Origin: DSXH01 sp037446915
GTDB lineage: Bacteria; Bacteroidota; Ignavibacteria; Ignavibacteriales; Melioribacteraceae
DNA length: 64,000 nucleotides
Direction: 5' to 3'
NCBI GenBank assembly: GCA_037446915.1
Contig: JBBIHP010000002.1
Location: forward strand, 1-64,000
The notes beneath the pieces were generated by a model. The model searched no databases and was not told the origin of the DNA. It saw only the letters and a program-made list of their open reading frames with translations. A program made the translations under genes and the position numbers. Shown in pieces: positions 42,389 through 51,300 of the stretch; within the stretch, counting starts at the first letter, position 1, and every line of letters begins with the position of its first letter.

Positions 42389-44440
42389 ATGGCCAAAAAA
42401 GGAATAAAAAATATTGAGCAACTGAGAAAGCTTATTAATAATGTAGACGAAAATATTTTAAAGATGCTTTCGAAAAGGAGAGAACTTAGTAAAGACGTAA
42501 TTCTTACGAAAGAAACTACTAAAAGCCCAATAAGAGATCAATCGAGAGAAGCAGAACTCCTAAAACGAATTATAAGAATTGGTAAGAAAGAGGGTTTGGA
42601 TTCTACTTACATTTCAAAGATCTTCTATGAAATAATAGAAGATTCGGTCAGGTTGCAGCAGAAATATGTTCAAGCAAATCCATCAGGTTCGGAAAGAAAA
42701 AAAATATTAACGGTTGCAATTCAGGGTATTGAAGGTTCTTATAGTTATCTTGCTGCTAAAAAATATTTCTCTGCATCAAAGACAAAGTTCAAATTTGTTT
42801 TTAAGAATAGGTTTGATGAAGTAATTGCTTCGGTCGAAAAAGGGGAATCTGATCTTGCCGTTCTTCCAATCGAAAATACAACATCAGGAGGAATTAACGA
42901 AGTATACGACCTTCTTTTACATACATCGCTTTCAATTGTTGGTGAAGAAAAATATAAAGTAAACCATTGCCTGGTTGGTATTCAGGATATAAAGCTTGAG
43001 AAAATAAAAAAGATTTATGCACACTACCAGGCAGCTACTCAATGCAGTAAATTTATTGAAAACATTCCTAATGCTTCAATTGAATATTTTATTGATACTG
43101 CGATGTCGGTTCAGAAAGTTAAGGAGGAAAACAATCCTTACTTTACAGCAATTGCAAGTGAAGAAGCCGCAAAATTGTTCGGACTAAAAATTTTGATCCG
43201 CAATATTGCAAATCAAAAAGAGAATTACACAAGATTTTTAGTTGCTTCAAGAAAACCACAGATAGTTGATAAGAGAATACCATGTAAGACTTCAATAGTA
43301 ATGGCAACATCTCAAATACCCGGTTCCCTTGTAGAAGCGTTGAGTGTATTTAAAAAGAACAACATCAATCTTACTAAACTTGAATCGAGACCTATTATAG
43401 GAAATGTTTGGGAAGAAATGTTTTACCTCGATTTTGAAGGGAACATACAGGATGAATCAATTCAGAAATTACTGGATGAATTCGGTCGTTATGTTCGCTT
43501 TATGAAAGTGCTGGGCAGTTATCCCTCCCAGGAATTAGTAAGAACAAAACTTGAACCCGGTAAAATTGATCTTTTAAATACTCCCAATATTGAATTGACA
43601 AAAGAAGAAGTAGTTAATGAAACTCCTCAAATAATATTCAAGAAAAATAAAAGTTACCGGTTAGCAAGCAGAGAATACAAAAAAGAGGATACGATAATAA
43701 AAGTGCGCGATGTACTTATTGGCGGTAACAACTTTGTTGTAATTGCTGGTCCCTGTTCAGTTGAATCCAAAGAAATGATACTTGAATGTGCACAGGAAGT
43801 AAAGGAATACGGCGGACATATTTTACGAGGCGGATGTTTTAAACCGAGAACATCTCCTTACAGTTTTCAGGGATTAGGACTTGATGCACTTGATGATCTA
43901 ACACAAGCCGGAAAGTATTACGAAATGCCGGTTGTTACAGAAGTACTCGATACCCCTTTTGTTTCTATGGTAGCTAAGACTGCAGATATATTACAAATAG
44001 GCGCACGCAACATGCAGAATTTTGCTTTACTTAAAGAGGTGGGCAAAACACAGCGACCGATTTTATTAAAGCGCGGAATAATGGCTTCTATCGATGAATT
44101 ATTAAACGCGGCAGAATATATTTTATCCCAGGGTAACCGCCAGGTAATTTTATGTGAACGCGGTATTCGAACATTTGAAACCGCAACAAGAAACACGCTT
44201 GATATAAGTGCAATCCCTGTGCTTAAAGAGCTTACACACTTACCGATTATCGTTGATCCATCTCATGCAATCGGTCAGCGTGATAAAGTGGCACCTCTTG
44301 CAAAAGCTGCAAAGATAGTAGGTGCTCATGGTATAATGATTGAAATTCATCCAGATCCAGAAAAAGCATTAAGCGATGGAGAACAATCACTCTATTTTAA
44401 TCAGTATGAAACTTTGATGAAGGAATTATCGAATTTGTAA
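42389..44440 (+). CDS. Trifunctional chorismate mutase / prephenate dehydratase / DAHP synthase
   Basis: A 683-residue fusion of three aromatic-pathway activities. Residues 1-95 are an AroQ chorismate mutase (LRKLINNVDENILKMLSKR). Residues 104-285 are prephenate dehydratase (VAIQGIEGSYSYLAA, LPIENTTSGG). Residues 300-375 are an ACT domain with the ESRP phenylalanine-binding motif near 332. Residues 440-683 are DAHP synthase (VIAGPCSVES near 453, LRGGCFKPRTSPYSFQG, VDPSHAIGQRDKV). One protein thus has the entry step to chorismate and the branch to phenylpyruvate. Start 42389 was preferred to 42320, whose 23 extra residues are hydrophobic and outside the family; neither has a clear ribosome site. 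Confidence 0.9.
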   Translation: MAKKGIKNIEQLRKLINNVDENILKMLSKRRELSKDVILTKETTKSPIRDQSREAELLKRIIRIGKKEGLDSTYISKIFYEIIEDSVRLQQKYVQANPSGSERKKILTVAIQGIEGSYSYLAAKKYFSASKTKFKFVFKNRFDEVIASVEKGESDLAVLPIENTTSGGINEVYDLLLHTSLSIVGEEKYKVNHCLVGIQDIKLEKIKKIYAHYQAATQCSKFIENIPNASIEYFIDTAMSVQKVKEENNPYFTAIASEEAAKLFGLKILIRNIANQKENYTRFLVASRKPQIVDKRIPCKTSIVMATSQIPGSLVEALSVFKKNNINLTKLESRPIIGNVWEEMFYLDFEGNIQDESIQKLLDEFGRYVRFMKVLGSYPSQELVRTKLEPGKIDLLNTPNIELTKEEVVNETPQIIFKKNKSYRLASREYKKEDTIIKVRDVLIGGNNFVVIAGPCSVESKEMILECAQEVKEYGGHILRGGCFKPRTSPYSFQGLGLDALDDLTQAGKYYEMPVVTEVLDTPFVSMVAKTADILQIGARNMQNFALLKEVGKTQRPILLKRGIMASIDELLNAAEYILSQGNRQVILCERGIRTFETATRNTLDISAIPVLKELTHLPIIVDPSHAIGQRDKVAPLAKAAKIVGAHGIMIEIHPDPEKALSDGEQSLYFNQYETLMKELSNL

Positions 44441-44452
44441 TTACTATTATAG

Positions 44453-45004
44453 TTAGAGTTTTTTCTGAATTTGAATGTAGAATAAATAATAACTTGCACT
44501 TGTCTTCATAAAGGTGATGCCATAATCTAAACCGATACCAAGGTGAATTCCTCTTCGTTCTGAATCGGAAAAATCAATTCCATACAAAAAATTAAAAGAG
44601 GCGCCCGGTTCCCATTCGTTAATATCGCCGAAAGTTCTATCATTCAAATAAATTAATCCTGCACCCGGTTCAATATAAAACAGATCATTTAAATCTACTC
44701 TTAATACTCCCTTTAAGTAATATGATCTAATGAACGGGTAATATCTTAGAATGCGACTCTCCGGAAGAAATCTCTCGAGTTTTTGCGCATAGATAAATCC
44801 GGTTCTGAAAGTAAGATCATTCGAAAACCATGGTAGAAAATCTATATAAATTGAAGTACCCAGACTTGTGACCGAAGGTGAATTACCCTTAATTTCTCCA
44901 AGCCCAATAGAAGCGCCAACATTTACTGATTTTATTTGTGCAATTGAGTTGGAAGAAATAAATAGACATACTATGATAACCGTAATAGTTGTTCTTTTTT
45001 TCAT
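44453..45004 (-). CDS. Outer-membrane or periplasmic beta-barrel protein, unknown
   Basis: A 183-residue protein with a signal peptide (MKKRTTITVIIVCLFISSNSIAQ) and an otherwise strand-rich sequence with alternating hydrophobic residues (VNVGASIGLGEIKG, IHLGIGLDYGITF, YYLFYIQIQKKL), as in small eight-stranded outer-membrane barrels. I do not recognise a family. It is last in a minus-strand group with PspC, cupin and TPP-enzyme genes, 13 bases after pspC, and may be co-transcribed. Confidence 0.6.
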   Translation of the reverse strand: MKKRTTITVIIVCLFISSNSIAQIKSVNVGASIGLGEIKGNSPSVTSLGTSIYIDFLPWFSNDLTFRTGFIYAQKLERFLPESRILRYYPFIRSYYLKGVLRVDLNDLFYIEPGAGLIYLNDRTFGDINEWEPGASFNFLYGIDFSDSERRGIHLGIGLDYGITFMKTSASYYLFYIQIQKKL

Positions 45005-45017
45005 TCAATTATTTATT

Positions 45018-45203
45018 TCAGTTTCTTTGTTCAATACGCGGTTGACCGGTTAACCATAAAATTATATATACGAACAGTCCGGGTATTATAAAGGTAATTA
45101 TTGTAAGTAAAACCCAAACGGCTCTAACGAGAATAATATTAATACCAAAGTAACCGGCAATTCTATAGCATACCCCGCCAATTATTCTATTTGATTCAGT
45201 CAT
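45018..45203 (-). CDS. PspC domain protein
   Basis: A 61-residue membrane protein. NRIIGGVCYRIAGYFGINIILVRAVWVLLT is the PspC domain pattern (RxxxGVCgGiAxYfgid..lvRl.w), followed by a second hydrophobic stretch. PspC proteins sit in the inner membrane and participate in envelope-stress responses; stand-alone short versions are common. ATG 45203 was chosen over 45233 because the domain starts immediately and the extra ten residues overlap the cupin gene. Confidence 0.82.
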   Translation of the reverse strand: MTESNRIIGGVCYRIAGYFGINIILVRAVWVLLTIITFIIPGLFVYIILWLTGQPRIEQRN

Positions 45204-45211
45204 AAAAAAAA

Positions 45212-45541
45212 TTAATAATAAATTGTAAGCCAAATACTTTTTTCAACGGGACCGGTAAATTCAACTCTATGTTTTTTATGAGCAGGAATTATTAAATAGT
45301 CTCCCGGTTTAAGATTTGTTTTAGTGCCATCATCAAATATAAGTCCGGCATATCCGGAGATTAGCAGTACAAATTCATTTTTATCCTGGTCATACCAAAA
45401 ATTTTCTGGAGACGAATGACCCCGCGAAACAATTCTTTCTACTTTGAAAGAATCTTTCTGCAATAAAATGTCTAACAATTCCTGATCAGATTTTTCCGGA
45501 ATACCATTAAATAAATTTTTTACAATTATTTGATTCATCAT
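45212..45541 (-). CDS. Small cupin-fold protein
   Basis: A 109-residue single-domain cupin. Motif 1 lies around NEFVLLISGYAGLIFDDG and motif 2 around LKPGDYLIIPAHKKHRVEF; the histidines of motif 2 and the preceding acidic residues could bind a metal. Its ATG overlaps the stop of the TPP-enzyme gene (ATGA), so translation is coupled and a shared pathway is likely. The substrate is unknown. Confidence 0.75.
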   Translation of the reverse strand: MMNQIIVKNLFNGIPEKSDQELLDILLQKDSFKVERIVSRGHSSPENFWYDQDKNEFVLLISGYAGLIFDDGTKTNLKPGDYLIIPAHKKHRVEFTGPVEKSIWLTIYY

Positions 45542-46698
45542 TCCGGATAATCTGCAATAATAAGTTTGAACTCATTTGAATTACTTGCTTCTCTCAATAC
45601 TGTTTCCACTTCAAATGGATCGAGAGGATTAGCAATATGCATCATCGATTTTTCAAATCCGGCGAGCATATGGCGTAACAATTTTTTATTAATCAACTGA
45701 CCGCCGGTTGCAGCAGCTTGCTTATTATAGAATAAAATTATTTTTAAAGGGATTTCCCGTTGTATCAGTTCAACCAATCCGATCATACCCGCAGAAACAA
45801 ATCCAAAATCGCCGCTTAAAGCCCATACGTTTTTAAATCCGGAAAGGTAAGCACCAATTGCAAGTGGAACTGCACCGCCCATGTAAGTTACAATATCTAC
45901 ACAATCGTAGGGAGGAAAGGCGAATGAACTTAATCCACTTGTATCTCCGGTTACAATTTCACCTCTAAAATTTTTGAATACATCGAATAGTGGTGCGTAT
46001 TTAATTGCGGTGTTTTTTGCTCTCTCCGGAAAATCAACCGGTACAACGGGTAAGTCCGGGCGTAGAATAGTTGTTGTATCTCCATCAAATTTTTTTGCAA
46101 GAAAAACTTTATACTGATAATCGGAAAGCATGGGATGAACAACGTGCTGGTAAATATCTCTTTTATAAGTGAATTTTTTTTTCAGTTCACTTTTCTGCTC
46201 GAATGAAGTTTCGTTTTTAACTTCCAGTGCATCAACCAGCAAAGCGACAGGCAACTTTAATCTTTCCGATTCGCTAAATGCTTTTATAACATCTTCATAA
46301 ATAGTTGAAATGGTTGATTGAATAAACCGTAAAGGAAGACCTTGTAGGATTGGAACAATCTCAAGGATGTTATCCGAATGTTTGCCGCTCTTATCTTCAA
46401 AAATAATTGTTACAAATCCAGCCGTTATTTCAGAATAGAGAGAATCAATTACGCTGTTTGCAGCTTTCATTAAGCCGTGAGCTTTCATAAGAGAAGCTGA
46501 TCTCTTACCGCAGATGCCGGCACTATGGGCAATTGTATAAGCAGCTTCTTCGTGGAAAGAAAATTTGTTATTTCTCAAGCTCAATTCATTAAACGCCTGG
46601 AATGTTTCTGATCCGCCATAACCGGGAACGTGTGTAACAACCTCAACTCCAAGGTCTATCAATGCATGAGCAATTGCATGCGATACTGCTGTTTTCAT
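45538..46698 (-). CDS. Thiamine pyrophosphate-dependent enzyme, IorA-like without ferredoxin domain
   Basis: A 386-residue TPP enzyme of 2-oxoacid ferredoxin oxidoreductase/decarboxylase type. The N-terminal half has the PYR domain with FHEEAAYTIAHSAGICGKRS, which includes the glutamate that activates TPP, and MKAHGLMKAANSV, resembling indolepyruvate ferredoxin oxidoreductase alpha (IorA). The C-terminal half has the TPP loop GDFGFVSAGMIGLVEL and NKQAAATGGQ. True IorA is about 600 residues and ends in an 8Fe-8S ferredoxin domain, which is absent here. It is coupled to a cupin gene. A decarboxylase such as sulfopyruvate- or phosphonopyruvate-type is an alternative. Confidence 0.7.
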   Translation of the reverse strand: MKTAVSHAIAHALIDLGVEVVTHVPGYGGSETFQAFNELSLRNNKFSFHEEAAYTIAHSAGICGKRSASLMKAHGLMKAANSVIDSLYSEITAGFVTIIFEDKSGKHSDNILEIVPILQGLPLRFIQSTISTIYEDVIKAFSESERLKLPVALLVDALEVKNETSFEQKSELKKKFTYKRDIYQHVVHPMLSDYQYKVFLAKKFDGDTTTILRPDLPVVPVDFPERAKNTAIKYAPLFDVFKNFRGEIVTGDTSGLSSFAFPPYDCVDIVTYMGGAVPLAIGAYLSGFKNVWALSGDFGFVSAGMIGLVELIQREIPLKIILFYNKQAAATGGQLINKKLLRHMLAGFEKSMMHIANPLDPFEVETVLREASNSNEFKLIIADYPE

Positions 46699-46766
46699 TT
46701 ATTTCCGTTAAGCATATTTTGTTTATTAAATTTTTCTTTTTGCAAAATACGCGATAAAGTAAAATA

Positions 46767-47813
46767 TTAATTCTTACCGGCAATATTCTTAAAATCACTT
46801 CCAGTTGGATTTTGAAAAATTCTTAATTCAAATTCCGGAATCACAGCAAGAATATGATCGAAAATATCTGCCTGGATATTTTCGTAGTCTGTCCAGTTTG
46901 TTGTACCTGCAAAGACATAAATTTCTAATGGTAATCCGTCCGGGGTTGGAGGAAGCTGACGGACCATAAATGATAAATCTTTTCTAATATTATTATTCTG
47001 TCTAAGGTATTCAATAAGATATGAACGGAATGTGCCAAGGTTTGTAAGATGTCTTCCATTTACAAGTGTTGATTCATCAATATTGTTTAACCTGTTATGT
47101 TCACTTATTTCCGTCTGTTTGTTCTTTAAGTATTCTTTTATCAATTGAAAGCGTGAGAACCTGTTCAACATTTCTGCATTACAGAATTTGACACTTGATT
47201 GGTCGATATAAACTGCGCGTTTAATTCTTCTTCCGCCGGCTATAGTCATTCCTCTCCAGTTTTTGAAAGAGTCTTCAATCAATTTATATGTAGGAATAAC
47301 AGTAATTGTTTTATCCCAGTTTTGAACCTTGATAACATTGAGTGAAATATCGATAACATCGCCATCAGCAGAATACTTTGGAACTTCGATCCAATCGCCA
47401 ACTTTTACAAGATCATAAGAAGAGATTTGAATACTTGCAACGAATGACAAAATTGTATCGCGGAAAACGAGTAATAGAACTGCGGTTAATGCACCCAGCC
47501 CTGTTAAAATTGTCCAGGGTGATTCGCCAATCAAATTTCCTATTATTAATATCGAACCGAAGATGTAAAGAATTATAATTACAACCTGAAAATATCCTTT
47601 AATAGGGCGCTCTTTATATTTTTCCGTTGTTTCAAAATAATCGCTGATTGATGTTAAAAGTGCAGTTACAACCGAAATAAAAATCAATATGCCTAATGAA
47701 CTGATAACTAATTTAAGAGCGGTAGTGTATTCCGGTAATAGGTAGATAAAACTATTAATTATAAAAAGAGGAACGAAAAAAGATACACGACTTAACACCC
47801 TGTTACTAAAAAG
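46767..47813 (-). CDS. MscS-family mechanosensitive channel, N-terminus lost in the scaffold gap
   Basis: About 348 residues of an MscS-type channel, YbdG/YnaI-like. The pore helix and beta-domain region TGLGALTAVLLLVFRDTILSF and VGDWIEVPKYSADGDVIDISLNVIKVQNWDKTITVIPTYKL (in parts) are clear. The first start codon, GTG 47796-47798, leaves only two to three spans, and the frame has no stop before the N run (LFSNRV precedes it). Relatives are longer at the N-terminus, so I read the gene as truncated by the gap. Confidence 0.8.
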   Translation of the reverse strand, partial: LFSNRVLSRVSFFVPLFIINSFIYLLPEYTTALKLVISSLGILIFISVVTALLTSISDYFETTEKYKERPIKGYFQVVIIILYIFGSILIIGNLIGESPWTILTGLGALTAVLLLVFRDTILSFVASIQISSYDLVKVGDWIEVPKYSADGDVIDISLNVIKVQNWDKTITVIPTYKLIEDSFKNWRGMTIAGGRRIKRAVYIDQSSVKFCNAEMLNRFSRFQLIKEYLKNKQTEISEHNRLNNIDESTLVNGRHLTNLGTFRSYLIEYLRQNNNIRKDLSFMVRQLPPTPDGLPLEIYVFAGTTNWTDYENIQADIFDHILAVIPEFELRIFQNPTGSDFKNIAGKN

Positions 47814-47913
47814 NNNNNNNNNNNNNNNNNNNNNNNNNNNNNNNNNNNNNNNNNNNNNNNNNNNNNNNNNNNNNNNNNNNNNNNNNNNNNNNNNNNNNNN
47901 NNNNNNNNNNNNN
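47814..47913. other. Scaffold gap of 100 N
   Basis: Exactly 100 unknown bases, the usual placeholder for a gap of unspecified length. It separates the minus-strand channel gene from the plus-strand transporter gene, so the true distance and any gene between them are unknown. Confidence 0.98.
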
Positions 47914-47966
47914 TTATATGGGAAAAAATGATTACTTTTCGCCTCGTTTTTAGAATGGAATTGTAA

Positions 47967-48875
47967 ATGACGAAAAATGAAAATTTCAAAGCCTACCTTG
48001 CATGGATTTCGATCTGTATAATCTGGGGAACAACTTACCTTGCAATAAGGATTGGAGTTGAAGATATTCCGCCGGTTTTATTTGCCGGACTCAGGTGGTT
48101 AATTGCCGGACCGATTTTATTTTTATTCCTTAAATCCCGAGGAATGGCATTGCCTAAAAAAGAAGATTTAATACCGATGGGAATTGTTGGATTAGCATTA
48201 TTAGGAATTGGTAACGGTTTTGTTGTATTTGCCGAACAATCTGTTCCAAGCGGATTAACATCACTTTTAATAACAACCGTTCCATTCTGGATTGTTGGCA
48301 TAGAAGCATTTATGCCAAAAGGTGTTCGCCTGAATATTACGGTTATGTTTGGGCTGTTGTTTGGACTGGTGGGAATAATTCTAATATTCGGTCATGATTT
48401 AGGAAGTTTGTTAGAGCCAAAATTTTTTGCCGGGGTAATCGGCTTAATGGTAGCTGTTATTGGCTGGTCAGCTGGAACAATTTATTCGAAGTATAAAAAG
48501 GTAAGTGTTCATCCATTGATGGGAGCTTCAGTTCAAATGATAATTGCCGGGATATTTTTAACAATATTCGGTTTAATTCTCGGGGAAGCATCGTCATTCC
48601 ATTTTACCAATGATAGTTTTATTGCCTTCGTTTACCTTATAATTTTCGGTTCGCTTATCGGTTATGCATCTTATATTTATGCGGTGGCACATTTACCTGT
48701 TTCGCTCGTATCCACTTATGCTTATGTTAATCCTGTTATTGCTCTATTCCTCGGCTGGTTCGTTCTTAATGAAAAAATAACTACTGAAATTTTTATTGGA
48801 GCGGCAATAATTCTATTTGGAGTTGCACTTGTTAAGAAGGGGACATCAATTCCCAAAATTAAATTTAATAAATAG
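47967..48875 (+). CDS. EamA-family (DMT superfamily) transporter
   Basis: A 302-residue membrane protein with ten predicted spans formed by two EamA repeats. The family opening WISICIIWGTTYLAIRIGVEDIPP and the second-repeat end LPVSLVSTYAYVNPVIALFLGWF (quoted in part) are typical of RhaT/YedA-like exporters. The second repeat runs to the C-terminus and ends in lysines. The substrate is unknown; relatives export amino acids or other metabolites. It lies just past the scaffold gap, so its upstream context is missing. Confidence 0.88.
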   Translation: MTKNENFKAYLAWISICIIWGTTYLAIRIGVEDIPPVLFAGLRWLIAGPILFLFLKSRGMALPKKEDLIPMGIVGLALLGIGNGFVVFAEQSVPSGLTSLLITTVPFWIVGIEAFMPKGVRLNITVMFGLLFGLVGIILIFGHDLGSLLEPKFFAGVIGLMVAVIGWSAGTIYSKYKKVSVHPLMGASVQMIIAGIFLTIFGLILGEASSFHFTNDSFIAFVYLIIFGSLIGYASYIYAVAHLPVSLVSTYAYVNPVIALFLGWFVLNEKITTEIFIGAAIILFGVALVKKGTSIPKIKFNK

Positions 48876-48940
48876 ACTATCATTGCCGGTAAAATAAGAT
48901 TTGAATGAAGACCGGAATAATTCTCTTATAAAAATAGTAA

Positions 48941-48972
48941 TTGACATTTAACCTTATCAGGGTTAATTTTAT
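48941..48972 (+). promoter_or_regulatory. Promoter with internal inverted repeat, ahead of a lipoprotein gene
   Basis: TTGACA (48941-48946) is followed by a perfect inverted repeat, TTAACC (48948-48953) and GGTTAA (48961-48966), with seven bases between. TAATTT lies 17 bases after TTGACA. A repressor bound to the repeat would cover the spacer. AGGGGACC just before ATG 48999 is a good ribosome site. Confidence 0.4.
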
Positions 48973-48998
48973 TTGAGTATTAATGAGGGGACCTTGTT

Positions 48999-49445
48999 AT
49001 GAAATTCTTCATATCTTTTTTTATTATTTTTTCTACACTTCTAATTTCTTGCAATAACTATGAAAAAACGAACTCTGAAAAATTAGAATCACAGTTTGAT
49101 GCTGCAATTCAATTTCAAACAGCACTTATTAATGATCTCTCACAAAAATTTAAAGTAGATACTCTTGGCGGACACTCGAATAATGACAATGCGTTGATGC
49201 AATTTAGCATTAATGATTCCACCTATGATCACTCCAAAACTTATAATTATTCTTTACAAGTGTACTTGAGGTGGAAGGAGAATTACAGCAGATATAAAAT
49301 TAAAGTTTTGTTTCAGGGTAGTAATCATTTCAGCTTTGAATTAAAGGATGATTATACAGTAACGACAGTCGATGTGATCAGCTATACAATGAAAAACCAG
49401 AATTTGATTGAATTCAACATCCGATCAGTTTCACTAAATCTCTAA
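48999..49445 (+). CDS. Lipoprotein of unknown function
   Basis: A 148-residue protein with lipoprotein signal MKFFISFFIIFSTLLISC. The mature part begins with a charged helix (NSEKLESQFDAAIQFQTALIND) and continues as a strand-rich domain. I do not recognise a family. It has its own promoter-like region with an inverted repeat. Confidence 0.6.
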   Translation: MKFFISFFIIFSTLLISCNNYEKTNSEKLESQFDAAIQFQTALINDLSQKFKVDTLGGHSNNDNALMQFSINDSTYDHSKTYNYSLQVYLRWKENYSRYKIKVLFQGSNHFSFELKDDYTVTTVDVISYTMKNQNLIEFNIRSVSLNL

Positions 49446-49498
49446 ATGTATTTTAATTTACTATAAAACTGGCCTAATCAATCATTGATGGAAATAAA

Positions 49499-50050
49499 AT
49501 GGAATTTTCAATAGTTGAAAACAGGAAATACTTTTTCATAAGAATTTTTGTTCTAATTACACTTGGCTTTGCTTTACTTGCCATATTTTCTGTGATTGAT
49601 GTCGTTTATATAATAGTGCCTTTGTTACAGTTTATCCCATTTTTTATATCTCCTAATTTCTTCTATCAACAAAGTGGAACCATGAAATTTGAAGAAGAAC
49701 AGATAACAATTACAACAGAATCAAGTGTCGTAATTAAACACAATGATTTAATAAGCATTAAAATATTCTTAAGTGATCCACGCCGTTTTGATAAGTCATT
49801 CAAATGGATGACACGCGGATGGGTAATAAGATTGGTAATAGATGCGAAGAATGATTTCTTAAATAAGTACAGATTATTAATTAAAAAGCAAGAAAAAGAA
49901 ATGTTTGTTCAGATTCTTGAAAAACTCTATACAAAGAGAATAAGAATTCTTGAACGGGATGAACTGGGGGCAAAATATTTTCTCTTAAAAGGAAATCTAT
50001 CCTATAATGAAATTCAATCGATCAAAGAGAAGTATCAAATTATATGGTGA
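49499..50050 (+). CDS. Small membrane protein with two spans, unknown
   Basis: A 183-residue protein with two hydrophobic segments (about residues 12-32 and 35-55) and a cytoplasmic tail of mixed strands (MKFEEEQITITTESSVVIKHNDLISIKIF), like the bacterial PH-like or YcxB-type domains that follow two spans. I cannot assign it firmly. It lies between two other small genes on the same strand. Confidence 0.55.
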   Translation: MEFSIVENRKYFFIRIFVLITLGFALLAIFSVIDVVYIIVPLLQFIPFFISPNFFYQQSGTMKFEEEQITITTESSVVIKHNDLISIKIFLSDPRRFDKSFKWMTRGWVIRLVIDAKNDFLNKYRLLIKKQEKEMFVQILEKLYTKRIRILERDELGAKYFLLKGNLSYNEIQSIKEKYQIIW

Positions 50051-50115
50051 ATAATTTCATTAATAAAATTGTATTAAAAATTGTTCCGATTACCTGAAAA
50101 TAGAAAAGGGCGTTA

Positions 50116-50493
50116 ATGATAATAAAATTTACTGGTGTAGAAGAATACTTATCAATTTTTCCGGAAGAAATAATAGAATTATTGCAGACGTTAAGGACTG
50201 CAATTAAAGAAGCGGCGCCTGAATCAGAAGAAGTTATTAGTTATAACATGCCGGCATACAGGTACCATGGAATTCTGGTTTACTTTGCTGCTTACAAAAA
50301 TCATATCGGTTTTTACCCGGGAAGTTCTCTTATTAATGAAGTATTCAAAAAGGATCTGGTAAAGTATAAAACCTCTAAGGGGACAATTCAATTTCCACTT
50401 AACCAGCAATTGCCAATTAAGCTGATTAAGAAAATTGTTAATTTCAGAGTTATGTATAATCTGGATAAAGCCAAAGCAAAAAAGAAAAGATAA
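50116..50493 (+). CDS. DUF1801 (YdhG/YyaL-like) domain protein
   Basis: A 125-residue protein of the DUF1801 fold, similar to Bacillus YdhG/Fra, which was described as a frataxin-like iron chaperone. EVISYNMPAYRYHGILVYFAAYKNHIGFYPG (in parts) and the C-terminal TIQFPLNQQLPIKLIKKIVNFR are the conserved family stretches. An iron role would fit the heme-rich region, but DUF1801 proteins are widespread and mostly uncharacterised. Confidence 0.78.
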   Translation: MIIKFTGVEEYLSIFPEEIIELLQTLRTAIKEAAPESEEVISYNMPAYRYHGILVYFAAYKNHIGFYPGSSLINEVFKKDLVKYKTSKGTIQFPLNQQLPIKLIKKIVNFRVMYNLDKAKAKKKR

Positions 50494-50516
50494 TTTTTTT
50501 TACAAAGCTGATATCT

Positions 50517-51290
50517 CTAATAGATAAAGTGTTTTATCTGCTCGCCTTTGCTTCCTAAATCAGTCATAGCTTCAATACCAATTTCAAGATGCATGTCCAG
50601 AAATTTTTGTGTTACAATTCTATCGGATTCTTCAGTCTTAACGCCCTCCGGTATCATGGGTAAATCGGATACTAAAAGTAGTGCACCTCGTGCAATTTGA
50701 TTGGCATAACCGACAATAAATACAGTTGCTGTTTCCATATCAATACCAATTGCGCCAAGTTTCTTAAGATACTTTTTAAATTCATTATCCCATTCCCACA
50801 CGCGTCTGTTAGTTGTATAGATTACGCCGGTACGATATTCCAGGTTTCTTTTAAGAATTTTATCGGATACAAATTTATGTAGTTTGAATGAAGGGAGAGC
50901 CGGGACTTCGGGGGGGAAATAATCATTACTGGTACCATCGCCTCTTATTGCAGCAGTTGGAAGTATAAAGTGACCGATTTCAGTAGAGTGTTTTAATCCG
51001 CCGCACTTACCCAGAAATAAAACTCCTTTAGGTGCTCTTGCAACCAGAAGGTCCATTATTGTTGCAGCATTTGCAGAGCCAATACCAAAATTAATTATTG
51101 ATAATCCTTTATTGTTTGTGGCGGTCTGCATCGGACGGCCAATACCATTTATATCACACTTAAACCTTTCAGAAAATTTTGTTATATAGTTATAAAAATT
51201 AGTAAGCAGCAAATAATCGCCGAACTCATCAATTTTTGTCCCCGTATATCTTGGAAGCCAGTTCTTAGCAATTTGAAGTTTAGTTTTCAT
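50517..51290 (-). CDS. amn: AMP nucleosidase (short form)
   Basis: A 257-residue nucleoside phosphorylase-fold enzyme that would hydrolyse AMP to adenine and ribose-5-phosphate. KGVLFLGKCGGLKHSTEIGHFILPTAAIRGDGTSNDYFPPEVPALPS (in parts) and the catalytic IDMETATVFIVGYA segment match the short AMP nucleosidases common in Bacteroidota. The usual N-terminal regulatory domain of the E. coli enzyme is absent, as normal for this form. It precedes a PAP2 phosphatase gene, ten bases away, on the same strand. Confidence 0.85.
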   Translation of the reverse strand: MKTKLQIAKNWLPRYTGTKIDEFGDYLLLTNFYNYITKFSERFKCDINGIGRPMQTATNNKGLSIINFGIGSANAATIMDLLVARAPKGVLFLGKCGGLKHSTEIGHFILPTAAIRGDGTSNDYFPPEVPALPSFKLHKFVSDKILKRNLEYRTGVIYTTNRRVWEWDNEFKKYLKKLGAIGIDMETATVFIVGYANQIARGALLLVSDLPMIPEGVKTEESDRIVTQKFLDMHLEIGIEAMTDLGSKGEQIKHFIY

Positions 51291-51300
51291 AATGAAATTC

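Noticed and set aside
47792..47989. Minus-strand open frame that spans the N run
   Set aside because: Most of it is unknown bases and it overlaps the start of the transporter gene in the opposite direction. It is an artefact of the gap.
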